NCBI GenBank assembly: GCA_944378225.1 | Contig: CALWGE010000007.1 | Span: 1 to 63,390 of the forward strand | Reading direction: 5' to 3' | DNA: 63,390 bases | From: an uncultured Merdimonas sp. | GTDB lineage: Bacteria > Bacillota > Clostridia > Lachnospirales > Lachnospiraceae | Part shown: positions 36,460-44,422 of the stretch, in pieces | Layout of the letters: every line of letters starts with the position of its first letter | Position numbering within the stretch: the stretch's first letter is position 1 | Notes under the pieces: model-generated | What the model was told of the DNA's origin: nothing | Seen by the model: only the letters and a program-made list of their open reading frames with translations | Databases searched by the model: none | Program-made: the position numbers and the translations under genes

Positions 36460-37926
36460 ATGAATTTTCTGATTTTGGATGTAGGAACTTCAAGTATGCG
36501 CGGAATTCTGTTTCGCGAGGACGGAACCATGCTTCATACAGTGCAGAAGGAATATCAGGTTATTACCCTGGATCATGGCTGGGTGGAACAGAATCCGCTG
36601 GATTTCAAAGACAGCATGACGCAGATTGTGAAACAATCCGCAGAATTTGCTGCACAGGAAGAAGAGAAGATAGATGTAATAGCTCTTACCTCCCAGCGTT
36701 CCTCTGTAATTCCGGTGGATCGGGAAGGGAATCATCTGGGAAATGCTCAGATGTGGCAGGACAAGCGCACGGTTCCGCTTTGTCAGGCTATGGAAGAGTA
36801 TCACAGAGAGATTTTTCAGCTCTGCGGTTCCCGGGTAAATCCCGTATTTTCCGGTGCAAAGATGAAATGGATGCGTCAGAATCAGCCGGAACTGTATGAA
36901 AATGCTTACAAACTGACGGTGATCCCGGATTATCTTGTATATCATATGACAGGCAATTTTTATACCGACCATACATACGGCAGCAGATCGCTTCTGATGA
37001 ATCTGAAAACCTGTCAGTGGGATCCCAGACTTCTGGAACTTTTCGAGGTGGATGAGGAAAAACTGTGCGAGCTGAAAGCTCCGGGCAGCATTCTGGGCCA
37101 TACCACAAAAGAATTCTCTGAACAGACAGGAATTGGCGAAGGAATACCGGTCATCAGCGCGGGCGGCGATCAGCAGTGCGGAATGCTGGGCCAGGGAGTG
37201 GTAAAACAGGGACAGGTGTCTCTTACACTGGGGACAGGCGGCTTCCTGATGACTACCTGTCAGGAGGTTCCGGAAAATCTGGACTGGGATGTAGTCTGCA
37301 ATGCCTCTTCTGAAGCAGGTTCTTATATTCTGGAGGCAAGCATGCTTACCTGTACGTCTGCCATGGAATGGTTCAAGCGCAATTTCTTCCGGGAGGAAAC
37401 GGATTTTTACGGAAAATTGAATGATATTCTCTCAGAGATTCCCGCAGGATCCCACGGCTGTCTGGCCCTGCCCTATTTCCAGGGACGTTCCACGCCGGAC
37501 TGGAACAGCAATGCGACTGCCCTGTTTTCCGGAATTACTCTGAATACATCCAGAGAGGACATGCTGAAAGCTCTGCTTGAGAGTATTTGTATGGAAATCG
37601 GAAATAATATAGCTTCTTTTGAGAAATACGTACCGCTGGAAAAAATTCTGATCAACGGAGGACTTTCCAAAAGCGAGGCGTTTAACCGGATGCAGGCTGA
37701 TGTTTATGGAAAACCGGTTATTCGTATGGACAACGCAGAGAGTACTGCTATTGGAGCGCTTATGGTTGCTTCTGTCACAATGGGCTGTTATCGGAATGCA
37801 GAAGAGGCGTTTACAGGTATCCGGAAAAATGCCGGGGCCCGGGAATATGAGGTACATGAGGATATACATGCAGTTTACCAGGAACTTCGCAGTCATATGA
37901 ATGAAGTTTATAACCGCATGCAGTAG
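36460..37926 (+). CDS. FGGY-family carbohydrate kinase
   Basis: This 488-residue kinase has ILDVGTSSMRGILF at the N-terminus, GGDQQCGMLGQGVV and LTLGTGGFLM in the middle, and ILINGGLSKSEAFNRMQADVYGKPV in the C-terminal lobe. The substrate is not recognisable; xylulokinase-, glycerol-kinase- and AI-2-kinase-like enzymes share these motifs. An AGGAGG-type site precedes the ATG. The upstream leader holds a 9-bp inverted repeat (36373-36381 with 36423-36431). No sugar gene is adjacent; the polyol operon at 41.9-45.7 kb is the nearest possible partner. Confidence 0.82.
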   Translation: MNFLILDVGTSSMRGILFREDGTMLHTVQKEYQVITLDHGWVEQNPLDFKDSMTQIVKQSAEFAAQEEEKIDVIALTSQRSSVIPVDREGNHLGNAQMWQDKRTVPLCQAMEEYHREIFQLCGSRVNPVFSGAKMKWMRQNQPELYENAYKLTVIPDYLVYHMTGNFYTDHTYGSRSLLMNLKTCQWDPRLLELFEVDEEKLCELKAPGSILGHTTKEFSEQTGIGEGIPVISAGGDQQCGMLGQGVVKQGQVSLTLGTGGFLMTTCQEVPENLDWDVVCNASSEAGSYILEASMLTCTSAMEWFKRNFFREETDFYGKLNDILSEIPAGSHGCLALPYFQGRSTPDWNSNATALFSGITLNTSREDMLKALLESICMEIGNNIASFEKYVPLEKILINGGLSKSEAFNRMQADVYGKPVIRMDNAESTAIGALMVASVTMGCYRNAEEAFTGIRKNAGAREYEVHEDIHAVYQELRSHMNEVYNRMQ

Positions 37927-37984
37927 TGTATGCAGAAAGCACAGGGTGTGTTTCCATTATCTTCCACCGGTTGCGCCGAGTTTC

Positions 37985-38011
37985 TTGCAATCTGGTGCAA
38001 TTTGTGATAAT
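37985..38011 (+). promoter_or_regulatory. promoter close to metallophosphoesterase start
   Basis: TTGCAA at 37985-37990 with GATAAT at 38006-38011 (15 bp) or TAATCT two bases later (17 bp). Either places the RNA start within a few bases of the ATG at 38020. Confidence 0.5.
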
Positions 38012-38019
38012 CTGTTCAC

Positions 38020-38823
38020 ATGTCTGAGTTTAAAATTTTTGAATATGAAGTTAATACAAAGAAGCTGCCGGCCCGCGCAAGAGGGCCGGTCTTCTGCATG
38101 CTTGCAGATCTGCATAACAAGAGTTATGGACAGGAAAACAGCAGACTTGCGGAAGCGATTCTTGCCCGGAAACCGGATGCGGTGCTGTCGGCAGGCGATC
38201 TTCTGACCGGACAGCCTGGGGAATCTTTTCTCTCACCACTGGATCTTCTGCGCCGTCTGCGCAGGGAAGGAATTCCTGTTTTTTATGGCAATGGCAATCA
38301 CGAATATCGCACGCGTCTTCATCCGGAAATTTATGGAAGTATGTATGCAGAGTACACAGAAGCTCTGCGTGAGATGGGGGTTACGCTTCTGGAGAACAGG
38401 GCAGTCTCTTTTGAGGCAGCCGGTCTTTCCATGGATATTTATGGGTTTGAACTGGATGAGAGATATTATCAGAAGTTTTGCCGTGTTGATTTCAGGGAAG
38501 AAGAACTGAGAGAAAAACTGGGTACACCGAATCCGGAAAAGTTTACGATACTGCTGGCTCATAATCCGGTTTATTTTCCGGCGTATGCGCGCTGGGGGGC
38601 TGATCTGACAGTTTCCGGACATCTGCATGGAGGAATTATCCGTATTCCGGGTATTGGAGGAGTAATCACACCTCAGGCCAGGCTGTTTCCCCGTTATGAC
38701 GCCGGTCATTTCCGGCGGGACGGGAAAGATCTGGTGGTAAGCCGGGGACTGGGCACACATACAGTGAATCTGCGCGTATTTAATCCTGCAGAGCTGTCTG
38801 TGATAAGACTTTGCGGAGAGTAA
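38020..38823 (+). CDS. Metallophosphoesterase (YaeI-like)
   Basis: This 267-residue calcineurin-like phosphoesterase has metal-binding motifs LADLHN (residues about 28-33), SAGDLL, GNGNHEYR, the His in LLAHNPVYF, and SGHLHGG. There is no clear membrane helix. The family includes enzymes acting on UDP-diacylglucosamine or other phosphodiesters; the substrate here is unknown. No SD precedes the ATG, and the promoter lies only about 9 bp upstream, so the mRNA may be leaderless. The next gene, scpA, starts 28 nt downstream with its own SD. Confidence 0.88.
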   Translation: MSEFKIFEYEVNTKKLPARARGPVFCMLADLHNKSYGQENSRLAEAILARKPDAVLSAGDLLTGQPGESFLSPLDLLRRLRREGIPVFYGNGNHEYRTRLHPEIYGSMYAEYTEALREMGVTLLENRAVSFEAAGLSMDIYGFELDERYYQKFCRVDFREEELREKLGTPNPEKFTILLAHNPVYFPAYARWGADLTVSGHLHGGIIRIPGIGGVITPQARLFPRYDAGHFRRDGKDLVVSRGLGTHTVNLRVFNPAELSVIRLCGE

Positions 38824-38851
38824 GAAAAATATGCCGGAAGGGAGAATGAAT

Positions 38852-39610
38852 ATGGGTATTCCCGTGAAGCTTCCTGCATTTGAAGGACCGCTGGACCTTC
38901 TTCTGCATCTGATAGAAAGTAATAAAATTGATATTTACGATATTCCCATTGTAACCATTACTGACCAGTATATGGAATACATTCAGGCGATGGAAAGAAA
39001 AGATCTGAATGTCATGAGTGAATTTCTGGTTATGGCAGCTACCCTGCTGGAAATCAAGGCGAAACTTCTGCTTCCTCCTGAAATTAATGAGGAGGGAGAG
39101 GAGATTGACCCCAGAGCCGATCTGGTGGAACGCCTTCTGGAGTACAAGTTGTACAAGTATATGGCAGGGGAACTCCGGGAGCGTCAGAATCAGGCGGGCC
39201 AGTATTTTTACCGGGAAGAAGACATTCCTCCGGAGGTGGCGTCCTATATTCAGCCGGTAAATCTGGAGGAACTCATTGGGGACTTGACTCTTTCAAAGCT
39301 GGATGAAATTTTCCGCTCAGTGCTGCGTCGGTCTGCAGATAAGATGGATCCGGTGCGAAGTGGTTTCGGCGAGATCGGGATGGGCGAGGGGAGTCTGGAA
39401 GTACGTATTTCTGATGTAGAGGAAACCCTGAAAAAAGAACGCCGTACCAGTTTCCGGAAGCTGCTGGAGGGAAAGAGAAGGCGCGGAAAAATGCAGGTAA
39501 TCGTGACTTTTCTGGCAGTGCTGGAACTTATGAAAATCGGTAAGCTGACAGTACGGCAGGAAGGGACCTTTGGGGAAATCTATATAGAAGCGGAAGAACA
39601 GGGAGCATAG
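38852..39610 (+). CDS. scpA: Segregation and condensation protein A
   Basis: This protein, about 252 residues, matches ScpA (kleisin). The N-terminal segment FEGPLDLLLHLIESNKIDIYDIPI is diagnostic, followed by a central acidic region and a C-terminal winged helix (KMQVIVTFLAVLELMKIGKLTV). It bridges the SMC heads with ScpB to compact and separate the chromosome. The start chosen is ATG 38852, 7 nt after AAGGGAG; ATGs at 38831 and 38846 are too close to, or before, the SD. scpB follows after 3 nt. Confidence 0.94.
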   Translation: MGIPVKLPAFEGPLDLLLHLIESNKIDIYDIPIVTITDQYMEYIQAMERKDLNVMSEFLVMAATLLEIKAKLLLPPEINEEGEEIDPRADLVERLLEYKLYKYMAGELRERQNQAGQYFYREEDIPPEVASYIQPVNLEELIGDLTLSKLDEIFRSVLRRSADKMDPVRSGFGEIGMGEGSLEVRISDVEETLKKERRTSFRKLLEGKRRRGKMQVIVTFLAVLELMKIGKLTVRQEGTFGEIYIEAEEQGA

Positions 39611-39613
39611 AGA

Positions 39614-40288
39614 GTGGAAGAGAAAAGAACAGAAGCCGCTATCCGGGCGGCAGTGGAAGCAGTTTTATTTGCAGCCGGAGGTTCTGTGGAGGTTGCCAGG
39701 CTGGCATCAGCTCTGGAACTGGACAGGAAAGAAATGGTGGATATTCTGCACCGTATGGAGCTGCGTTATGAAGAAGAGGACAGAGGAATTCGTCTGCTGG
39801 AGCTGGAGGATGCCTGGCAGCTCTGCACTAAGAAAGAATATTACGGGGAGCTGATCCGGGTCGTAAAACAGCCAAAAAAATATACGCTGACAGAAGTTTT
39901 GCTGGAGACTCTTTCAATTGTGGCCTACAAGCAGCCGGTGACAAAGCTGGAAATCGAGAAAATCCGTGGCGTCAAGAGTGATCATGCGGTGAACAAGCTG
40001 GTGGAGTACGGGCTGATTGAGGAGACCGGGCGTCTTGATGCCCCGGGCCGTCCGATTCTCTTTGGTACAACTGAAGATTTCCTGCGCAGTTTTGGCGTAA
40101 GTTCTGTGGAGGAACTGCCCAAGGCTTCGCCGGAAAAACTGGAGGATTTTAAAGAAGAGGCAGAGGAGGAACTGGGACAGAAACTGCCTGCACCGGAGCA
40201 GAGACCGGGGGAAGGAGAAGCGGATCTGCCGGAACCTGAAATTCCGGAACAGAAAAAGGAAGAAATGGATTATCAGAATCAGGAATAA
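39614..40288 (+). CDS. scpB: Segregation and condensation protein B
   Basis: This 224-residue partner of ScpA has two winged-helix domains (VEAVLFAAGGSVEVARLASAL, and TEVLLETLSIVAYKQPVTKLEIEKIRGVKSDHAV). The conserved PGRPILFGTTEDFLRSFG ends the core near residue 165. A Glu/Pro-rich acidic tail of about 55 residues follows, longer than in many homologues and probably disordered. It starts at GTG 39614 with GGGAG upstream and is co-transcribed with scpA. The next gene starts 16 nt downstream. Confidence 0.94.
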   Translation: MEEKRTEAAIRAAVEAVLFAAGGSVEVARLASALELDRKEMVDILHRMELRYEEEDRGIRLLELEDAWQLCTKKEYYGELIRVVKQPKKYTLTEVLLETLSIVAYKQPVTKLEIEKIRGVKSDHAVNKLVEYGLIEETGRLDAPGRPILFGTTEDFLRSFGVSSVEELPKASPEKLEDFKEEAEEELGQKLPAPEQRPGEGEADLPEPEIPEQKKEEMDYQNQE

Positions 40289-40304
40289 AAGAGGAGGGAT
40301 ACCT

Positions 40305-41603
40305 ATGGGACATCTGACCAGCAGAAATGCTTATAAGAATCTGGAAGATCGGATTAACTGGTTTACCCAGGGAGCGCCTGCATTTTCAGGAACGCTTTAC
40401 AAGATTCTGCAGGTGCTGTACACAGAAAAGGAGGCAAAATGGGTTTCCATGCTTCCGGTACGTCCTTTTACTGCCAAAAAGGCTGCGAAAATCTGGAATA
40501 CCAGTGAAGCAAAAGCAGAGAAGTTTCTGACACATCTCTGTGAAAAGGCCCTTCTGGTAGATTCTTATCACAATGGAGTGCGTAAATTTGTAATGCCGCC
40601 TCCCATGGCGGGCTTTATTGAGTTTGCTCTGATGCGTACAAGAGGGGATATCGATCAGAAATATTTGAGCGAGCTTTATTATCAGTATATGAATGTGGAA
40701 GAGGATTTTGTAAAGGATCTGTTCTATGCCACAGAAACTCAGCTGGGACGTGTCTTTGTCAGGGAACCGGTGCTGACGAATGAAAATACACTGCATATTC
40801 TTGATTATGAGAGAGCTACGCATATCATTGAAGAAGCCGATTATATCGGACTGGGACTGTGCTACTGCCGTCATAAAATGTATCATGCAGGCCATCCCTG
40901 TGAGATAAACGCACCGCTTGATGTCTGCCTGACCTTTGGAAATGTAGCGCGTTCCCTGGCAGAGCATGGCGGATACGCAAGACTGATAGATAAGGCAGAG
41001 GCTATGGATGCCCTGCAGCGTTCCTATGATCACAATCTGGTGCAGATCGGAGAAAATGTCCGGGAAAATCCGGCCTTTATCTGTAACTGCTGCGGCTGCT
41101 GCTGCGAGGCGCTTCAGGCGGCCAGAAGATTCAGCCCCATGCAGCCCGTGGCTACTACAAATTATATTCCCGAAGTGAAAGAGGAATCCTGTGTGGGCTG
41201 CGGAAAGTGCGAAAAGGCCTGTCCTATTCTGGCTGTTTCCATGAAGGAAGACGAGCATGGAAAGAAAAAGGCGGTGATTGATACAGATATCTGCCTGGGC
41301 TGCGGTGTCTGCGCAGGCAACTGTGCGAAAAAGGCGATTGAGATGAAACGCCGTCCTATTCATGTGATTACGCCGGTAAACAGTACGCATCGCTTTGTAT
41401 TGCAGGCAATTGAAAAGGGGACTCTGCAGAATCTGATTTTTGACAATCAGGCATTTGCAAATCACCGTGCCATGGCAGCGGTATTTGCCGCGATTCTGGA
41501 ACTGCCGCCTGTAATGCAGGCACTTGCGAGCAATCAGTTTAAATCTATTTATCTTGATAAGCTGATTTCCAGCCAGCTGAACAAAAATAAAAAGAAAAAG
41601 TAA
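40305..41603 (+). CDS. Iron-sulfur (2x4Fe-4S) protein with Cys-rich cluster
   Basis: This 432-residue cytoplasmic protein begins with a winged-helix-like segment (about 45-85, FTAKKAAKIWNTSEAKAEKFLTHL). A middle domain has CYCRHKMYHAGHPCE. Next comes an unusual Cys-dense stretch CNCCGCCC (about 263-270). Two ferredoxin clusters follow (CVGCGKCEKACP and CLGCGVCAGNCA). The C-terminus is helical with a Lys-rich end. It resembles uncharacterised clostridial 4Fe-4S proteins; an electron-transfer or redox-sensing role is likely but unproven. GGAGGG precedes the ATG. It lies 16 nt after scpB, so it shares that operon. Confidence 0.8.
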   Translation: MGHLTSRNAYKNLEDRINWFTQGAPAFSGTLYKILQVLYTEKEAKWVSMLPVRPFTAKKAAKIWNTSEAKAEKFLTHLCEKALLVDSYHNGVRKFVMPPPMAGFIEFALMRTRGDIDQKYLSELYYQYMNVEEDFVKDLFYATETQLGRVFVREPVLTNENTLHILDYERATHIIEEADYIGLGLCYCRHKMYHAGHPCEINAPLDVCLTFGNVARSLAEHGGYARLIDKAEAMDALQRSYDHNLVQIGENVRENPAFICNCCGCCCEALQAARRFSPMQPVATTNYIPEVKEESCVGCGKCEKACPILAVSMKEDEHGKKKAVIDTDICLGCGVCAGNCAKKAIEMKRRPIHVITPVNSTHRFVLQAIEKGTLQNLIFDNQAFANHRAMAAVFAAILELPPVMQALASNQFKSIYLDKLISSQLNKNKKKK

Positions 41604-41650
41604 AAACAGTGCAGAATTTCTGCAGAATATGCAGATGGAAAGCTGTTCTG

Positions 41651-41690
41651 AAAGCTCCGGAAGTGAGGAATCATTTCCGGAGCTTTTACA
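41651..41690 (+). terminator. terminator after iron-sulfur protein gene
   Basis: A perfect 12-bp stem, AAAGCTCCGGAA at 41651-41662 with TTCCGGAGCTTT at 41675-41686, is followed by T. The stem core equals that of the tRNA-Arg terminator. Confidence 0.85.
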
Positions 41691-41720
41691 TTTGGAAAAG
41701 ATGAAAGAAGTTGTTGGATT

Positions 41721-41773
41721 TTATGTTGGATTTATAATATTTATATTGACTTATGTTGATATAGTGCTATAAT
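41721..41773 (+). promoter_or_regulatory. promoter of polyol operon with TTATGTTG repeats
   Basis: TTGACT at 41746-41751 and TATAAT at 41768-41773 are 16 bp apart. The octamer TTATGTTG occurs at 41721-41728 and 41751-41758, 30 bp apart. The second copy is inside the promoter, so it is a candidate operator for a repressor not encoded here. Confidence 0.6.
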
Positions 41774-41878
41774 GAAACTAGAAATCAAAGAAAAATCCAA
41801 TAATCTGCAGTTCCCGGAGGGGGACAAGAACAGATTTGAGGAATCGCTGTACGGGATCAGAATCAGGAGGGATTTACC

Positions 41879-42751
41879 ATGAATTTAGCAGAAGCAAAAG
41901 AGTACGCAAAACAGAATATCCATAACAGACCGCAGACTACAGGCCGTCTGGCAGGAAAGATTGCAGTAGTTACAGGAGGAGCTCAGGGTTTTGGCCTGGG
42001 AATTGCATCTGAGATGTATCGGGAGGGAGCCAGTGTGGTTCTGGCAGACCTGAATGTGGCACAGGCACAGGAAGCGGCAAAGAATCTCGGAGAAAGAGCG
42101 ATAGGACTGAAAGTAGATGTGTCGGATGCAGCTTCTATGGAAGAGATGGTCTGCGCGGCAGTGGAGCATTTTGGAGGTATTGATATTTTTGTATCCAATG
42201 CCGGCGTGCTGAAAGCAGGAAGCCTGGATGATCTGAGTACAGATGCGTTTGCTTTTGTGACAAAGGTAAATTATGTGGGATATTTCAATGCGGCAAAGTA
42301 CGCATCTGCTATTATGAAAGCTCAGCATGAGGCAGATGAGAATCTCTGGTTTGATATTATTCAGATTAATTCCAAGTCCGGACTGGAAGGCTCCAAAAAC
42401 AACAGTGCCTACGCAGGCGGAAAGTTTGGAGGCATTGGACTGACTCAGAGTTTTGCACTGGAGCTGGTAGGATGGAATATCAAGGTAAATTCCATCTGCC
42501 CGGGTAATTTCTACGACGGCCCCCTCTGGTCCGATCCGGAAAGAGGACTGTTTGTGCAGTATCTGAATGCAGGAAAGGTACCTGGCGCGAAGACTGTACA
42601 GGATGTAAAGACCTATTATCTGGCCAAATCACCGATTCACAGAGGCTGCACACCCAAGGACGTATCCAAAGCTCTGTTCTATGCGGTGGAGCAGGAGTTT
42701 GAGACGGGACAGGCAATTCCTGTAACCGGTGGACAGAATATGCTGAATTAG
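41879..42751 (+). CDS. SDR oxidoreductase, sorbitol-6-phosphate dehydrogenase-like
   Basis: This 290-residue short-chain dehydrogenase has the NAD-binding motif TGGAQGFGLG (residues 32-41), VSNAGV, and a catalytic triad: Ser in INSKSG plus YAGGK. It ends with the typical ITGG-like PVTGGQNML. Its closest recognisable relatives oxidise sorbitol 6-phosphate to fructose 6-phosphate, or are the SDR halves of rhamnulose-phosphate aldolase fusions. The AGGAGG at 41865-41870 fixes the start. It leads an operon with a PHP protein, a broken aldolase and an SorE-like dehydrogenase. Confidence 0.85.
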   Translation: MNLAEAKEYAKQNIHNRPQTTGRLAGKIAVVTGGAQGFGLGIASEMYREGASVVLADLNVAQAQEAAKNLGERAIGLKVDVSDAASMEEMVCAAVEHFGGIDIFVSNAGVLKAGSLDDLSTDAFAFVTKVNYVGYFNAAKYASAIMKAQHEADENLWFDIIQINSKSGLEGSKNNSAYAGGKFGGIGLTQSFALELVGWNIKVNSICPGNFYDGPLWSDPERGLFVQYLNAGKVPGAKTVQDVKTYYLAKSPIHRGCTPKDVSKALFYAVEQEFETGQAIPVTGGQNMLN

Positions 42752-42780
42752 GGAAATTAAGGAGAAACAGGAGGCAGTTT

Positions 42781-43956
42781 ATGGATAAGTTCGTAGAGAG
42801 GCAGGAGGTTTTAAAACTTCTGAATGCGCCGACGCCGGAGGAGAGACTGGCAAATCTGGCAATTGTCATTGGCAGTGAAAAGGAGCATCCGGAAGTAATG
42901 CCGCAGTATGCCAATAATCATATTCACACGATTTATTCCTTTTCTCCCTATTCGCCGACGGCAGCAGTATATTGTGCCCGGGACGAGGGACTGCAGACAG
43001 CGGGAATCATGGATCATGATACAATCGCAGGAGCTGTGGAATTTCGAAAGGCAGGCAAAATTGCAGGAATTGGTACCACCTGCGGTATGGAATGCAGGGC
43101 GGATCTGTCCGGTACAAGAATGGCAGGACGAAAGCTGAACAATCCCGATCAGGCCGGCATCTGTTATATGGCTATCCACAGCGTTCCGGAATCCGGATTT
43201 GAGAGACTGAACGAAGTATTTGCACCTTTAAGAGAGCGGAGAAACGTGCGGAACCGCAGGATGACAGAGAATATCAACCGGCTTATGGAGCCTTTTGGCA
43301 TCAAACTGGATTTTGAAAAGGATGTTCTTCCTGTCTCTCAGTATTCCGCAGGCGGTTCTGTTACAGAACGTCATCTGCTCTATGCATTAAGCCTGAAGAT
43401 TCTGGAAAAAGCAGGAGAAAATTCCTGCGCGGAATTTGTGGAGCAGGAGCTGGGAATAGCGCTGAATGAAAAGACGAGAGAGCGTCTTGCAGATCCCGCA
43501 AATCCTCATCTGGCCTATGATTTACTGGGAGTCATGAAAGCAGAGCTGGTGAGCAGAATCTATGTGCCGGCCACAGATGAATGCATGCCCTTCGCAGATT
43601 TGGTGAAGCTTGCTGACGAAGTGGGCGCGATTCTCTGCTATCCATATCTGGGGGATGTAACAGATTCCGTTACAGGAGATAAAAAAGCCGCGAAATTTGA
43701 AGATGATTTTCTGGAAGAACTTTTTGAGATGCTTAAGGAAGAGGGAGTGCATGGTGTCACCTATATGCCGGCCCGCAACACCAGGGAGCAGCTTACCAGA
43801 CTGCAGGAGCTGTGTCGGAAATATGATATGACGGAAATTTCCGGAGAGGATGTGAACTCTTCGCGTCAGAGTATGATATGTCCGCAGCTTGAGGATCCGC
43901 AGTTTAAACATCTGGTAGATGCGGCCTGGAAGCTGGTAAAGCGTGAGGGAGGCTGA
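42781..43956 (+). CDS. PHP-domain protein
   Basis: This 391-residue protein of the PHP metal-dependent phosphoesterase group has NNHIHTIYSFSPYSP, IMDHDTIAGA and GMECR as metal-site motifs in the first 110 residues, and GEDVNS near the end. It is longer than the short trpH-like PHP proteins. Being inside a sugar/polyol operon suggests a phosphatase acting on a sugar phosphate or its by-product, but this is inference. It lies 29 nt after the SDR gene and 5 nt before the aldolase gene. Confidence 0.82.
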   Translation: MDKFVERQEVLKLLNAPTPEERLANLAIVIGSEKEHPEVMPQYANNHIHTIYSFSPYSPTAAVYCARDEGLQTAGIMDHDTIAGAVEFRKAGKIAGIGTTCGMECRADLSGTRMAGRKLNNPDQAGICYMAIHSVPESGFERLNEVFAPLRERRNVRNRRMTENINRLMEPFGIKLDFEKDVLPVSQYSAGGSVTERHLLYALSLKILEKAGENSCAEFVEQELGIALNEKTRERLADPANPHLAYDLLGVMKAELVSRIYVPATDECMPFADLVKLADEVGAILCYPYLGDVTDSVTGDKKAAKFEDDFLEELFEMLKEEGVHGVTYMPARNTREQLTRLQELCRKYDMTEISGEDVNSSRQSMICPQLEDPQFKHLVDAAWKLVKREGG

Positions 43957-43961
43957 TCAGG

Positions 43962-44396
43962 ATGATAAATGCAGATGCTGTCCGCGAATTAATCACAGCA
44001 GCAAAGCATCTGGATCAAAAGGGGATTGTCAACGCAATAGAAGGGAATAGTTCGCTCAGGCGAGACGGTTTGATTTATGTTACGCCAAGCGGAAAAAATA
44101 AGGCATTTCTGACAGAGGATATGATTGCTGTAGTGGATGAGAACGGAAATCAGCTGGCCGGAACCTGCAGACCGACTTCCGAACTGAAGATGCACCTGCA
44201 GGTATATCAGATGCGCAAGGATGTGAATGGTATCGTACATGCCCATCCTGCCTGTCTGGCGGCCCATGCAGTCTGCGGACTCCCGGTGAGGACGAAGGCT
44301 TATGCGGAATTGATGACGGTATACGGCAGTTTCGAGGTGGCGCCTTATGCAAGGCCCTGTTTTCCATCCATGAAAAAAATCAGAAAGAATCTATAG
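43962..44396 (+). pseudogene. Truncated class II aldolase
   Basis: Only 144 residues remain of a class II (FucA/AraD-like) aldolase that normally has 210-230. Substrate- and metal-site residues of the first part are present: Glu74 in PTSELKMHL and His93/His95 in HAHP. The frame then passes PYARP and ends in an unrelated tail (MKKIRKNL). The C-terminal part with the third zinc His and the NHG motif is missing. No remnant fits in the 26 bases before the next gene, so an internal deletion is likely. It is probably inactive, unless it pairs with another subunit. Confidence 0.75.
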
Positions 44397-44422
44397 TATA
44401 AATCAGAAAAAGGAGAACGTAT

